Assembly (NCBI GenBank): GCA_038900335.1
Contig: JBBMRB010000024.1
Location: 1-54,832 of the forward strand
Length of the DNA: 54,832 bases
Source of the DNA: Rs1 sp038900335
Lineage (GTDB): Bacteria > Pseudomonadota > Gammaproteobacteria > Pseudomonadales > Balneatricaceae
Reading direction: 5' to 3'
Positions 18,548-27,697 of the stretch are shown here, in pieces. Position 1 is the first letter of the stretch, and the number at the start of each line of letters is the position of its first letter. The position numbers and the translations under genes were made by a program. The notes under the pieces were generated by a model. The model saw nothing but the letters and a program-made list of their open reading frames with translations, was not told the DNA's origin and made no database searches.

Positions 18548-19954
18548 ATGAAATTACGTACCCTTATTGCAGCAATGACAGTAGCAAGTATTAGCTCTGT
18601 TAGCGCGCAAGCTAGCACTGCTGTTTATGCCGATTTCCCTATTACCGTTAAAGATTACAAAGGTGATAAAAAAACGTCTGTATCTTACGGCGGTCAAATG
18701 GCACGCCAGCAACTGCACAATGCACTAAAAAGCTTAGCAACTAAGGGTAACGGCAAAGCTAATCCTGAATTATTAGCACAAATGCAGTCTTACTTTTCTG
18801 GTAAAGAAGCAGAGCGCGCTATTTTAGCACCTGTTAGCAAAGAAGGTTTTGCAATTGCACAAACCAATGTTGATCAATTATCAAAAGATAAAAACTTAGC
18901 AGGTAAGGCATACCCAGGTGTTGTGTCGGGCTGGCCTGGTAATAAAACCGCTGCTGAAGTACTACAATTTTTTATTGAAAAAGCATCTGCTTCAGATGCA
19001 GGTTTTGATTACAGCAACGGTATGGATTACCCGCAACTAATCTCTAAATTTGCAATGGGCGCTGTTTTTTACAACCAAGCTGTCGACTCATACCTAGATG
19101 AAAAATTAGAAGCAGATACTAAGCCTAATGATAAGCCATACAGTGACGGCGCTGCATATACCGGTAAAGAACATGTATGGGATGAAGCATTTGGCTACTT
19201 CGGCACGCCCGTTCATACTTTGTCAATTGATCCGGCGAGCGCTTATAATATCGCCAAAAGTAAGCCTGAAGTCTTTGCTATCGCTGATTATGATAAATCG
19301 GGCGATATTGATTTAGGCACAGAAATGATTTACGCCCATGCTTATTATGCAGCGAATGCTGATAGCAGCGGCAAAACTCAGTACTTACATACTATTACTA
19401 AAGCGTTCATTGATGGCCGCCAATTAATCAGCGATGCGAAAGGTGAAAAACTAACAGCTAAGCAACTAAGCGAGCTAAAAGCATACGCTAAAGTGATTAA
19501 AGATAACTGGGAGCTAGTGATTGTTGAAGCCACTTTTAAATATGCCGGTAGTGTTTACTCAGATGCCTTAAAATTACAGGCGGCAATCGATACTCATCAA
19601 GATGTGAAACCGTTATTTAAAAACTACATTCATCATTGGGGTGAATTAAAAGGTTTCGCTATGGCACTACAAGCAGGCGGTAAAGATTTAGGCGCACTTA
19701 GTGTTTCCCTTAACCGTTTAATTGGCTTTAGCCCAGTATTATTGGGTAACACCCAAGTAACATCAATTGATGCAGATGGTAACTATCAACAAAGCAACTC
19801 TGTTGATCTTAACGAATATGCTTTGCAAATGCTAAAACTGCAAAAAGTATTAGATGAGGCTTATGACATCAAAGCGCGCAATAACGATCATCTTGCTAGT
19901 TTGGGCGCTTTAGCTGACAAACTAGGCTCAGGGCAAAGCACTGAGAACGATTAA
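18548..19954 (+). CDS. Secreted DUF4856-type protein, imelysin-like
   Basis: 468 residues with a Sec signal peptide (cleavage near VSAQA-ST). The sequence fits the DUF4856 family, with segments such as AYTGKEHVWDEAFGYFG, AMGAVFYNQAVDSYLDEKL and YLHTITKAFIDGR. An HWGE sequence (HxxE) near residue 365 recalls imelysin-type iron-regulated proteins. A loop DYDKSGDID near 245 resembles a calcium-binding EF-hand but lacks the final Glu at position 12. The start is ATG 18548 with an AAGG site; a TTG three codons earlier is less likely. The role is unknown. The candidate Fur box and nearby fbpABC suggest iron-linked expression. Confidence 0.72.
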   Translation: MKLRTLIAAMTVASISSVSAQASTAVYADFPITVKDYKGDKKTSVSYGGQMARQQLHNALKSLATKGNGKANPELLAQMQSYFSGKEAERAILAPVSKEGFAIAQTNVDQLSKDKNLAGKAYPGVVSGWPGNKTAAEVLQFFIEKASASDAGFDYSNGMDYPQLISKFAMGAVFYNQAVDSYLDEKLEADTKPNDKPYSDGAAYTGKEHVWDEAFGYFGTPVHTLSIDPASAYNIAKSKPEVFAIADYDKSGDIDLGTEMIYAHAYYAANADSSGKTQYLHTITKAFIDGRQLISDAKGEKLTAKQLSELKAYAKVIKDNWELVIVEATFKYAGSVYSDALKLQAAIDTHQDVKPLFKNYIHHWGELKGFAMALQAGGKDLGALSVSLNRLIGFSPVLLGNTQVTSIDADGNYQQSNSVDLNEYALQMLKLQKVLDEAYDIKARNNDHLASLGALADKLGSGQSTEND

Positions 19955-19984
19955 TAGAGCTTGTAAATAATATTGTAACGCTAC

Positions 19985-20028
19985 AAGTACTCGCGCTCCT
20001 TTACTGGTAAAATGCGCGAGTACTTTTC
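19985..20028 (+). terminator. Hairpin after the DUF4856 gene
   Basis: 12-bp perfect stem AAGTACTCGCGC / GCGCGAGTACTT with a 17-base loop and a short T run. Confidence 0.65.
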
Positions 20029-20115
20029 GATAATATTTATTGAAATAATACAGCAAGCTAACAGCTGAACAAGTGTGATCACGCTGTTTATATGTCAGGG
20101 TTATAGCTACATTTA

Positions 20116-21126
20116 ATGACTTTTCTATCACAATACTGGGCTGATTTAAGCCAGCTATTTAGCAACTCTCAGCAGCGTTTGTTTTGGGGTTATTGGTGCT
20201 GCGCGATTGCTGTTGCTATTATTTTTTGGCTAAAAGATCATTATTTTACACGATCAACAACAGACGACAAAGCCATTCACAAGCTCGACCTTGTCAGCTA
20301 TTTAGGGCTTAAGCACTTTATCTCTCGATCTGCAGTTGCCGATTATCAGCTCATCTTTATTAACAAAGCCATTTTTTTATTACTCTCCCCTTATTTATTA
20401 ACAAAGCTAGTGATTGCCACCGCTATTTTTGAATATTTACACACACTAACGACACCGTTATCCTTTTATACTGCAGCTATGCCCACGTCGATGGTAGTCG
20501 TTATTTTTACTATTTGGCTATTTTTACTTGATGATTTTGCTCGCTTTTATTTTCACAAAATAATGCATGATATTCCCTGGTTATGGCAATTTCATAAAGT
20601 ACATCACAGTGCTACCTCACTGACCCCTTTATCAGTATTGCGCACTCACCCAATAGAAGGCCTAATATTCGCCCTAAGATCAGCATTTGTTCAAGGTATT
20701 AGTATCAGTGTGTTTATCTTTTGTTTTGGTAGTAAAGTGGATCTCTACACATTATTGAATGTGAATATCTTTGTTTTTATCTTTAATGTCGCCGGCTCTA
20801 ACTTAAGGCATTCTCATGTTGCTATTAGCTATTGGCCATGGCTCGAGAAACTGATTATCTCACCTTCTCAACACCACATACATCACTCTACTAACCCTGT
20901 ACATTTTAATAAAAATTATGGCGCTATTCTCGCCATTTGGGATAACTTGGCGAACACGCTCTGTCTATCCAAAAATGGACAGCGGCTTAATTATGGTTTA
21001 AATAAACACCAATGCGCAAATGAGCATCAATTATTGACATTATATTTATCGCCATTCATTCATATTTATCGATCGATAACACAGTATTTAAAGAGGCGTA
21101 CTGACAGCAAAGTAGAAGTTCCTTAA
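20116..21126 (+). CDS. Fatty acid hydroxylase / sterol desaturase family protein
   Basis: 336-residue integral membrane di-iron enzyme of the fatty acid hydroxylase superfamily. The histidine clusters are visible: HKIMHD and FHKVHHS in the middle, HSHVA, and QHHIHHS later. Several hydrophobic helices surround them. The family hydroxylates or desaturates lipids using a non-haem di-iron centre and oxygen; the substrate here is unknown. The start has no clear ribosome site. It sits alone between a hairpin and the fbpA promoter, in a block otherwise suggesting iron metabolism; whether it shares that regulation is open. Confidence 0.85.
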   Translation: MTFLSQYWADLSQLFSNSQQRLFWGYWCCAIAVAIIFWLKDHYFTRSTTDDKAIHKLDLVSYLGLKHFISRSAVADYQLIFINKAIFLLLSPYLLTKLVIATAIFEYLHTLTTPLSFYTAAMPTSMVVVIFTIWLFLLDDFARFYFHKIMHDIPWLWQFHKVHHSATSLTPLSVLRTHPIEGLIFALRSAFVQGISISVFIFCFGSKVDLYTLLNVNIFVFIFNVAGSNLRHSHVAISYWPWLEKLIISPSQHHIHHSTNPVHFNKNYGAILAIWDNLANTLCLSKNGQRLNYGLNKHQCANEHQLLTLYLSPFIHIYRSITQYLKRRTDSKVEVP

Positions 21127-21196
21127 ACTCGGTAAAAAAACACAGATTTATTTGCCAAATACTTAAAACTTTTTTGTTATTACATATACAAACAGA

Positions 21197-21215
21197 AACA
21201 ATTATCATTTATACT
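21197..21215. promoter_or_regulatory. Candidate Fur box upstream of fbpA
   Basis: The strand-reversed sequence contains AATGATAAT, a perfect match to nine core bases of the 19-bp Fur consensus; overall match is about 11 of 19. It lies about 50 bp before the fbpA start, in a promoter position. Confidence 0.45.
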
Positions 21216-21264
21216 CCCAATTAGATTCTGACCCATTCATAACATATGCACACATAGGTAATAT

Positions 21265-22296
21265 ATGTTCCAAAAAATAGTCAACACCATCGTTACAATT
21301 ACGGCTGCATCGGTCATCTTACCAGCGGCTTCAGCATTTGCAGCTTCTGAAGTTAATGTTTACTCAGCGAGAAAAGAAGCGCTGATTAAACCTTTATTAA
21401 CCAAATTCGAACAAGAGACAGGGATCAGTGTTAACTTAATCACTGGTAGCGCAGACGCTCTATTACAACGCATTAAGATTGAAGGCAGCGCGAGCCCTGC
21501 CGATATTTTCATTACAGTTGATGCCGGGCGCTTACACCGCGCTAAATTGGCCGGCATTTTACAACCTATTGAAAGTGACTTATTAGAACAAAGCATTCCA
21601 AGCCACCTACGTGATGCTGATAATCAATGGTTTGGTTTATCGCAACGAGCGAGAGTAATTTTTTACTCTAAAGCCAATGTTAACCCTGCGGATCTAAGCA
21701 GCTATGAAGCGTTAAGTGATGGTAAATGGAAGGGTAAAGTTTGTTTAAGAAGCTCTAACAATATTTATAATCAATCTCTCGTTGCCTCAATGATCGATAA
21801 TATCGGCAGCGACAAAACAGAAGCTTGGGCAAAAGGTATTGTCGCCAATATCGCTAAGCCGCCATCAGGTGGTGATACCGATCAGCTTAAAGCAGTAGCC
21901 GCTGGCGTTTGTGATATTACCCTAGCAAACACTTATTATTTTGGCCGTATTGTCAGCAGTGACAAAGCAAGCGATCAAGACATTGCCGACAAAGTGGGCT
22001 TATTTTGGCCCAACCAAGACGGCAGAGGCGCGCACATGAATGTCAGTGGTGCCGGTGTTGTTAAATCATCTCGCCATAAAGATAATGCGATTAAACTTAT
22101 CGAATTCATGGCATCAGCACAATCACAAGCTTGGTACTCTGCCATTAACAGTGAGTTCCCTGTTTTACCAGCAGCTGAAGTATCTGATGTACTAAAAAAC
22201 TGGGGTAGCTTTAAGTCGGATTCTATCGCACTCAATAAGCTGGGTGAGAACAACCGCGCGGCGGTTGAACTAATGGACAGAGCTGGCTGGAAATAA
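21265..22296 (+). CDS. fbpA: Fe(3+) ABC transporter binding protein
   Basis: 343-residue periplasmic ferric-binding protein. The signal peptide ends near AFA-AS (residue 27), then the mature start VNVYSARKE is typical. The iron-binding tyrosine pair is Y224-Y225 in NTYYFGR. It captures ferric iron and delivers it to FbpB. A candidate Fur box lies upstream and a hairpin follows, separating it from fbpB by 222 bp, a common way to express the binding protein more than the permease. Confidence 0.93.
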   Translation: MFQKIVNTIVTITAASVILPAASAFAASEVNVYSARKEALIKPLLTKFEQETGISVNLITGSADALLQRIKIEGSASPADIFITVDAGRLHRAKLAGILQPIESDLLEQSIPSHLRDADNQWFGLSQRARVIFYSKANVNPADLSSYEALSDGKWKGKVCLRSSNNIYNQSLVASMIDNIGSDKTEAWAKGIVANIAKPPSGGDTDQLKAVAAGVCDITLANTYYFGRIVSSDKASDQDIADKVGLFWPNQDGRGAHMNVSGAGVVKSSRHKDNAIKLIEFMASAQSQAWYSAINSEFPVLPAAEVSDVLKNWGSFKSDSIALNKLGENNRAAVELMDRAGWK

Positions 22297-22314
22297 CTAG
22301 CCTGATTGTTACTA

Positions 22315-22346
22315 TGCATGTGTGCAGCTGTTTTCGCACACATGCA
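22315..22346 (+). terminator. Hairpin between fbpA and fbpB
   Basis: 11-bp perfect stem TGCATGTGTGC / GCACACATGCA with a 10-base loop and weak downstream T content. Probably partial termination or 3'-end protection of fbpA mRNA. Confidence 0.6.
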
Positions 22347-22518
22347 GCATTTATTTAAATATTTTTAATCTAATATACATTCTCAGTTAATGATTATTAG
22401 CAAATATCGCTCTTGCACCATATACTTATGCTGATTTTATCAACAAAATAACCACCCACATTTTCTCATTTTAAAGCAGTAGTCTAATAGGGTCTGCTTT
22501 ATCGACACTAAGAGTATT

Positions 22519-24204
22519 ATGAGCGCAGTAAGACAAGCTAATCACCATGATCGCAAAGACAGCACCGAGAGTGCTCTAAAAAAACATTTAAGCGCGAACT
22601 GGTTGTCATCAAGTGCTGTTTTCATTGCTCTTATTTTAACCTTACCTATTTTGGTAATCCTCGCCTCATTATTTTCAGGCTTTGGCGCTACTTGGTCACA
22701 TTTAGCCACTACGGTGTTATCTGATTACGTTATAAACTCAACATTGTTATTACTAGGAGTCGCATTTGGCACATTGCTAATTGGCGTACCTAGCGCTTGG
22801 TTTACCAGCACTTGTGATTTTAAAGGCAAACAACTCTTTAGCTGGCTATTACTATTACCATTAGCTATGCCCGCTTACATTGTTGCCTATACTTATACGG
22901 GGTTACTTGATTTTGCTGGGCCTGTACAAACAGCTATTAGGGAGATCACCGGTTTAGGCTATGGTGAGTATTGGTTCTTTGAAGTACGCTCTTTAACAGG
23001 GGCAATTTTGATGCTAACCCTAGTGCTTTATCCCTATGTTTATCTATTGGCAAGAACCGCATTTTTAGAACAGTCAGGACATTCTTTAGATATCTGTCGC
23101 ACCTTAGGTTATAGCCGCTTGCAAGCGTTTTATCACATATCCTTGCCACTGGCACGCCCCGCCATTATTGCCGGCTTAACCTTGGCATTAATGGAAACTT
23201 TGGCTGATTATGGCACCGTCCAGTTTTTTGGTATCAGTACTTTCACCACCGGTATTGTCAGAACCTTTTATGGTTTAGGCGATATGACCACCGCCGCGCA
23301 GCTGTCATCACTGCTGCTCACATTCGTCACCTTTTTGATTATTATTGAGCGCTATTCACGCAGAAAAAACCGCTACCACACCAGTAGCGAGCAACATCAT
23401 GCGCAAACTGTGATATCACTATCACCATTACATACCGTTTATGTTTGGATTTTTTGTCTATTACCTATCAGCTTCGGCTTTTTAATACCCTGTGCTGTGC
23501 TCGCTTATTGGTTTGCTTTTGAGGCACAGTTTATTTTTAGTGACTTTATCACTCTGGCCTGGAATTCATTCTACTTAGCGATTAGCGCGGCACTAATCGC
23601 CGCTGTACTGGCTTTAATTATGGTTTACGCTAAACGTGTGTACCGTACGAAAACGGTAAATAGCGCCATTACTGTCGCCAGTTTAGGTTATGCGATGCCT
23701 GGCACTATTATCGCCATCGGTATTATTATACCTCTAGCGTGGGTTGATCATTTATTAATTGACAGCTTTGCAAGCGTTTTTAATATTGATTTAGGACTTA
23801 TTCTATCAGGCACATTGTTTGCCTTATTATTTGCCTATACCGTGCGCTTTCTTGCCGTTGCTATTGGTCCTATTCAAAGCGGGTTGGATAAAATAAAACC
23901 TAATATCGATCATGCCGCTCGCTCCTTAGGCAGTAGTCAATTAGATGTATTGAAGAAGATCCACATCCCGTTAATGCGCAGCTCCTTTTTAACTGCATTG
24001 TTAATTGTCTTTGTCGATGTCTTAAAAGAGCTACCAGCGACACTGATTCTCAGGCCATTTAACTTTAACACCTTAGCCGTACATGCTTTTGAGCTAGCCT
24101 CTGATGAGAGATTACAAGATGCAGCACCGGCATCATTAATGATTGTCTGTGTCAGTTTGCTGCCTGTTATTTTACTTAGCCGCTCAATTTCTGCGAGGAA
24201 ATAA
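22519..24204 (+). CDS. fbpB: Fe(3+) ABC transporter permease, fused two-domain
   Basis: 561-residue inner-membrane permease with two homologous halves and about 12 helices, as in FbpB/SfuB. EAA-type loops are visible in each half: CRTLGYSRLQAFYHISLPLA in the first and AARSLGSSQLDVLKKIHIPL in the second. It moves ferric iron into the cytoplasm using FbpC. The stop codon is 7 bp before the fbpC start. Confidence 0.92.
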   Translation: MSAVRQANHHDRKDSTESALKKHLSANWLSSSAVFIALILTLPILVILASLFSGFGATWSHLATTVLSDYVINSTLLLLGVAFGTLLIGVPSAWFTSTCDFKGKQLFSWLLLLPLAMPAYIVAYTYTGLLDFAGPVQTAIREITGLGYGEYWFFEVRSLTGAILMLTLVLYPYVYLLARTAFLEQSGHSLDICRTLGYSRLQAFYHISLPLARPAIIAGLTLALMETLADYGTVQFFGISTFTTGIVRTFYGLGDMTTAAQLSSLLLTFVTFLIIIERYSRRKNRYHTSSEQHHAQTVISLSPLHTVYVWIFCLLPISFGFLIPCAVLAYWFAFEAQFIFSDFITLAWNSFYLAISAALIAAVLALIMVYAKRVYRTKTVNSAITVASLGYAMPGTIIAIGIIIPLAWVDHLLIDSFASVFNIDLGLILSGTLFALLFAYTVRFLAVAIGPIQSGLDKIKPNIDHAARSLGSSQLDVLKKIHIPLMRSSFLTALLIVFVDVLKELPATLILRPFNFNTLAVHAFELASDERLQDAAPASLMIVCVSLLPVILLSRSISARK

Positions 24205-24211
24205 ACCACCT

Positions 24212-25282
24212 ATGAACAGTGTTGAACAAACCACACCTGCTCTATTAAGCCTTGATAATATTGATATTAGCTATAGCGATCATCTGGTTGTCAAGAATGT
24301 ATCGATTGATTTGCTCCCCGGCGAAATTGGCTGTCTTTTAGGGCCAAGCGGTTGCGGAAAATCAACGCTATTGCGAGCCATTGCAGGTTTTGAGCCTGTT
24401 CGAAAAGGTACTATTTCGCTCTGTGAGCAAATTATTTCACAGAGCAATAATACGCTAGTACCTGAGTATCGTAATATTGGTATGGTTTTTCAAGATATTG
24501 CCTTATTTCCGCATTTAACTATCGAGAAAAATATCGCCTTTGGTTTGCGAAAGCTCGATAAAGAACAGCAAATATTTAGAGTAAAACAATTGTTAGCCTT
24601 AGTAGGTTTAAGCGATAAGTTAGATCACTACCCTCATCAGTTATCCGGTGGTCAACAGCAGCGCATTGCACTAGCGCGAGCTCTAGCACCTAAACCTAAG
24701 CTTATCTTACTAGATGAGCCGTTTTCAGGGCTAGATGCCAAACTTCGCGATACTCTCGTGCCACAAGTGAGAGATATCTTAAAGCAGGAACAAGTCAGCG
24801 CTATTATTGTGAGTCATGATCAATCCGAAGCCTTCGCTATCGCCGATAAAATCGCGGTAATGCAACACGGGCAGATTCATCAATGGGACAATGCATACAA
24901 TATTTATCATCACCCGCAAACAAAGTTTGTCGCTAGCTTTATCGGCAAAAGTAAATTTTTACCGGCGACGACCACTTGCGAAAATTGTATTGATACCAGC
25001 ATTGGCAATTTAAGATCAAGCAGCCCTCACGGTTATTCTACCGGCACAGAAGTGGTGGTATTAGTGCGTGTAGATGATTTAAAACACAACCCGAATAGCT
25101 CACATTATGGCACGGTCATTAAAAAAGAGTTTCATGGCTCTTACTTCACCTTCGAGCTCGTTCTAGATGATGGTTGTGGTGTGCTGTGTAGCACGCCTGC
25201 TCACTATCAACACAAGCACGCTATTGGCGATGCTTTTCACTTTGATCTCGCTATTGAGCACTTGGTGTTGTTTGATCGATGA
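24212..25282 (+). CDS. fbpC: Fe(3+) ABC transporter ATPase
   Basis: 356-residue ATPase of the ferric iron importer. Walker A GPSGCGKS (44-51), Q-loop Q94, LSGGQ (144-148), Walker B LILLDEP (165-171) and H-loop His202 are all present. A C-terminal OB/TOBE-like domain follows. I use ATG 24212 (GAGGAA upstream at the end of fbpB) because the frame upstream overlaps fbpB and gives an unlikely sequence. Its stop overlaps the rsmE start (ATGA). Confidence 0.92.
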   Translation: MNSVEQTTPALLSLDNIDISYSDHLVVKNVSIDLLPGEIGCLLGPSGCGKSTLLRAIAGFEPVRKGTISLCEQIISQSNNTLVPEYRNIGMVFQDIALFPHLTIEKNIAFGLRKLDKEQQIFRVKQLLALVGLSDKLDHYPHQLSGGQQQRIALARALAPKPKLILLDEPFSGLDAKLRDTLVPQVRDILKQEQVSAIIVSHDQSEAFAIADKIAVMQHGQIHQWDNAYNIYHHPQTKFVASFIGKSKFLPATTTCENCIDTSIGNLRSSSPHGYSTGTEVVVLVRVDDLKHNPNSSHYGTVIKKEFHGSYFTFELVLDDGCGVLCSTPAHYQHKHAIGDAFHFDLAIEHLVLFDR

Positions 25283-25992
25283 ACTTAATTTTAGTTAGCC
25301 AGCAAGATTTTATCGACACTGACATCGTGCTATTGACAGATCGACGTTTTGAGCATATTCGCCATATTCACCAAGCACAGCTTGGGCAAAGTTTAAGCGT
25401 TGCTTTAATCAATGATAAAATAGGCACAGGTGTTGTGCTAGCGATTGATGATGCTAGTGTGACTCTGCGACTTGAGCTAACTGAGCAGCCGCCATCTGCA
25501 CTTAATCTAACTCTTATTCTCGCCCTGCCTCGCCCTAAAATGCTCAAGCGTATATTACAAAACGTATCGGCATTAGGTGTTAAAGATATTTATCTTATTA
25601 ATAGCTATAAGGTGGATAAAAGTTATTGGTCAACGCCTATTTTACAGCCCCCTACCGCGCAAGCTGAATTGCAGTTAGGCTTAGAGCAAGCCGTTGATAG
25701 CCACATGCCTAACATCTATTTAAAAAAACGTTTTAAACCTTTTGTAGAAGATGAGCTTAGCGAGATTGCGAGCAACTCGCGAAAGCTAGTCGCCCACCCT
25801 TATCAAAGTGCGCCCTGCCCGAGGGCAAACCACGATAAAACGACCTTAGTGATCGGCCCTGAAGGTGGATTCATTGAATATGAAATTGATAAATTACAAC
25901 AACTAGGCTTTAGCAGTATCAGCCTTGGTCATCGCATTTTAAAAGTAGAAACGGCGATTGCTGTTGCTATCGCCAAGCTCTGCGTTTTTTAA
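25279..25992 (+). CDS. rsmE: 16S rRNA m3U1498 methyltransferase RsmE
   Basis: 237-residue SPOUT-family methyltransferase that methylates N3 of U1498 in 16S rRNA. The C-terminal knot shows LVIGPEGGFIEYEI and LGHRILKVETA, which bind S-adenosylmethionine. The N-terminal PUA-like domain includes RRFEHIRHIHQA. It overlaps the fbpC stop by four bases, so it is likely translated from the iron-transport mRNA, an unusual partnership. It converges with ampD. Confidence 0.92.
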   Translation: MNLILVSQQDFIDTDIVLLTDRRFEHIRHIHQAQLGQSLSVALINDKIGTGVVLAIDDASVTLRLELTEQPPSALNLTLILALPRPKMLKRILQNVSALGVKDIYLINSYKVDKSYWSTPILQPPTAQAELQLGLEQAVDSHMPNIYLKKRFKPFVEDELSEIASNSRKLVAHPYQSAPCPRANHDKTTLVIGPEGGFIEYEIDKLQQLGFSSISLGHRILKVETAIAVAIAKLCVF

Positions 25993-26025
25993 GCTGCTCT
26001 TTTTAGGTTCTGCTTTGTTAGTAAG

Positions 26026-26637
26026 TTAATCACTATTTGACTCACTCCACATTTTTTTATATTTTTGCCACTCAAAAAACGGCCCCGGATCAGTTTTTCT
26101 AATAGGTGCTATATCACTGTGGCCTGTGACAGATGCAGTGGTAATTTTTGGATAAGCTATTTGTAGCGCGCGCGATACTTGCGCCAATACCTTATATTGT
26201 ACCTCTTCAAAAGGCTCAAAATCAGTGCCCTCTAACTCAATACCGATAGAGAAGTCATTACAGTTATCGCGATTGTTATATGATGAAATGCCGGCATGCC
26301 AAGCGCGATGATTAAAATTAACGAACTGGGTGACATCCCCTAAACGGTTGATAAATAGATGGGCTGATACCTGTAAATCTTTAATTACTGCCAGTGATTG
26401 ATCTTTATTGGTATCCAGCGTATTTAAAAAAAACTGCTCGACATTATCATTAACAAAACAGCCCGCGGGTAAACTAATATTGTGTATGACTAACAACTCA
26501 ATATTAGCTTTGTATGCATCGGCACAGCGAGTAAAGGGCCGCTCATTACAATTGGGCGAGGGACATTGTTTCGCGCCGATTAAAATACCCTCTCTAATTA
26601 AGTATTGATTTTGACCCACACTATTTTTTTTTGTCAC
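26026..26637 (-). CDS. ampD: 1,6-anhydro-N-acetylmuramyl-L-alanine amidase AmpD
   Basis: 203-residue cytoplasmic zinc amidase that removes the peptide from anhydro-muropeptides imported by AmpG. Zinc ligands by alignment to the E. coli enzyme are His52 (VIHNISLP), His173 (TGHSDIAP) and Asp183 (KTDPG), with Glu137 in IGIELEG. No signal peptide is seen, consistent with AmpD rather than the periplasmic AmiD. An ampE gene does not follow it. Confidence 0.92.
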   Translation of the reverse strand: MTKKNSVGQNQYLIREGILIGAKQCPSPNCNERPFTRCADAYKANIELLVIHNISLPAGCFVNDNVEQFFLNTLDTNKDQSLAVIKDLQVSAHLFINRLGDVTQFVNFNHRAWHAGISSYNNRDNCNDFSIGIELEGTDFEPFEEVQYKVLAQVSRALQIAYPKITTASVTGHSDIAPIRKTDPGPFFEWQKYKKMWSESNSD

Positions 26638-26780
26638 CAGTATTACCCTAGTCTCTCATTTTCCGTTATTATAGCCCTCATTAACCACGAGCACTGCTAG
26701 ATTTACTAGTAATCGCCAGTTTTAGACTATTTATAAAGCTTAACAATTTTATCAGTTAGACTTTTTTAAAGGATACGCCC

Positions 26781-27647
26781 ATGCTTTCATCGACATCAAC
26801 TTCTGACACCGCTATTGATCAAGAACTACAATTAATCATTAAAAAAAATGTGCGTGCAGCGCTTGAAGAAGATATAGGCTCAGGTGACATTACCGCCAGC
26901 TTAATACCTAAACGCCAAGAGGCACTGGCACAAGTGATTACCCGCCAAGATGCGATCATTTGCGGCACGGCTTGGGTCGATGAAGTATTTAGACAAGTCG
27001 ACCCTGATCTAAGCATAAACTGGCAGGTAAAAGATGGTGATAGAGTACAACCAAATCAGGTACTGTTTAGCTGTGAGGGCTCAGCAAGCTCACTTTTAAC
27101 AGCAGAGCGCAGCGCATTAAACTTTATGCAGACACTTTCAGGCACCGCCACCATCAGCCAACACTATGCCGATATGGTCAAAGGGACTAATGTTAAATTA
27201 CTAGATACCCGCAAAACTATCCCCGGGCTGCGCGCCGCCCAAAAATACGCAGTGACGTGCGGTAGCTGTTTTAATCATCGTATCGGGCTATTTGATGCCT
27301 TCCTCATCAAAGAAAACCACATCATGGCCTGTGAGGGCATCGAAAATGCGATCGAGCAAGCGCACAAAATAGCGCCTGGCAAAAAAGTAGAGATAGAAGT
27401 AGAGAGTATAGAAGAGCTAGAGCGCGCGGTAGACGCTGGTGCTGATATCGTGATGCTAGATAACTTTAGCTATGAGCAAATGAGACAAGCCGTTAAGTGG
27501 ACAAATGGTAGAGCAAAATTAGAAGCGTCGGGCAATATAAATGCACAGACATTATTGGATACAGCGAAAACAGGGGTAGATTATATCTCGATAGGAGCGC
27601 TAACAAAAAATGTCAGCGCTCTAGATTTATCTATGAGATTTGTTTAG
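26781..27647 (+). CDS. nadC: Nicotinate-nucleotide pyrophosphorylase (quinolinate phosphoribosyltransferase)
   Basis: 288-residue enzyme of de novo NAD synthesis, turning quinolinate and PRPP into nicotinate mononucleotide. Motifs seen are EEDIGSGDIT near the start, LLDTRKTIPGLR, NHRIGL, LIKENHI and VMLDNF. The usual CGGG or CGGC before NHR reads CGSCF here, a mild variant. An AAGGA ribosome site precedes the ATG. The position beside pilA and ampD is the Pseudomonas-type arrangement. Confidence 0.94.
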   Translation: MLSSTSTSDTAIDQELQLIIKKNVRAALEEDIGSGDITASLIPKRQEALAQVITRQDAIICGTAWVDEVFRQVDPDLSINWQVKDGDRVQPNQVLFSCEGSASSLLTAERSALNFMQTLSGTATISQHYADMVKGTNVKLLDTRKTIPGLRAAQKYAVTCGSCFNHRIGLFDAFLIKENHIMACEGIENAIEQAHKIAPGKKVEIEVESIEELERAVDAGADIVMLDNFSYEQMRQAVKWTNGRAKLEASGNINAQTLLDTAKTGVDYISIGALTKNVSALDLSMRFV

Positions 27648-27697
27648 AACACTTACACCTATGTACAACAAACGAAAGTATTCCAAAACTTAAGTTA

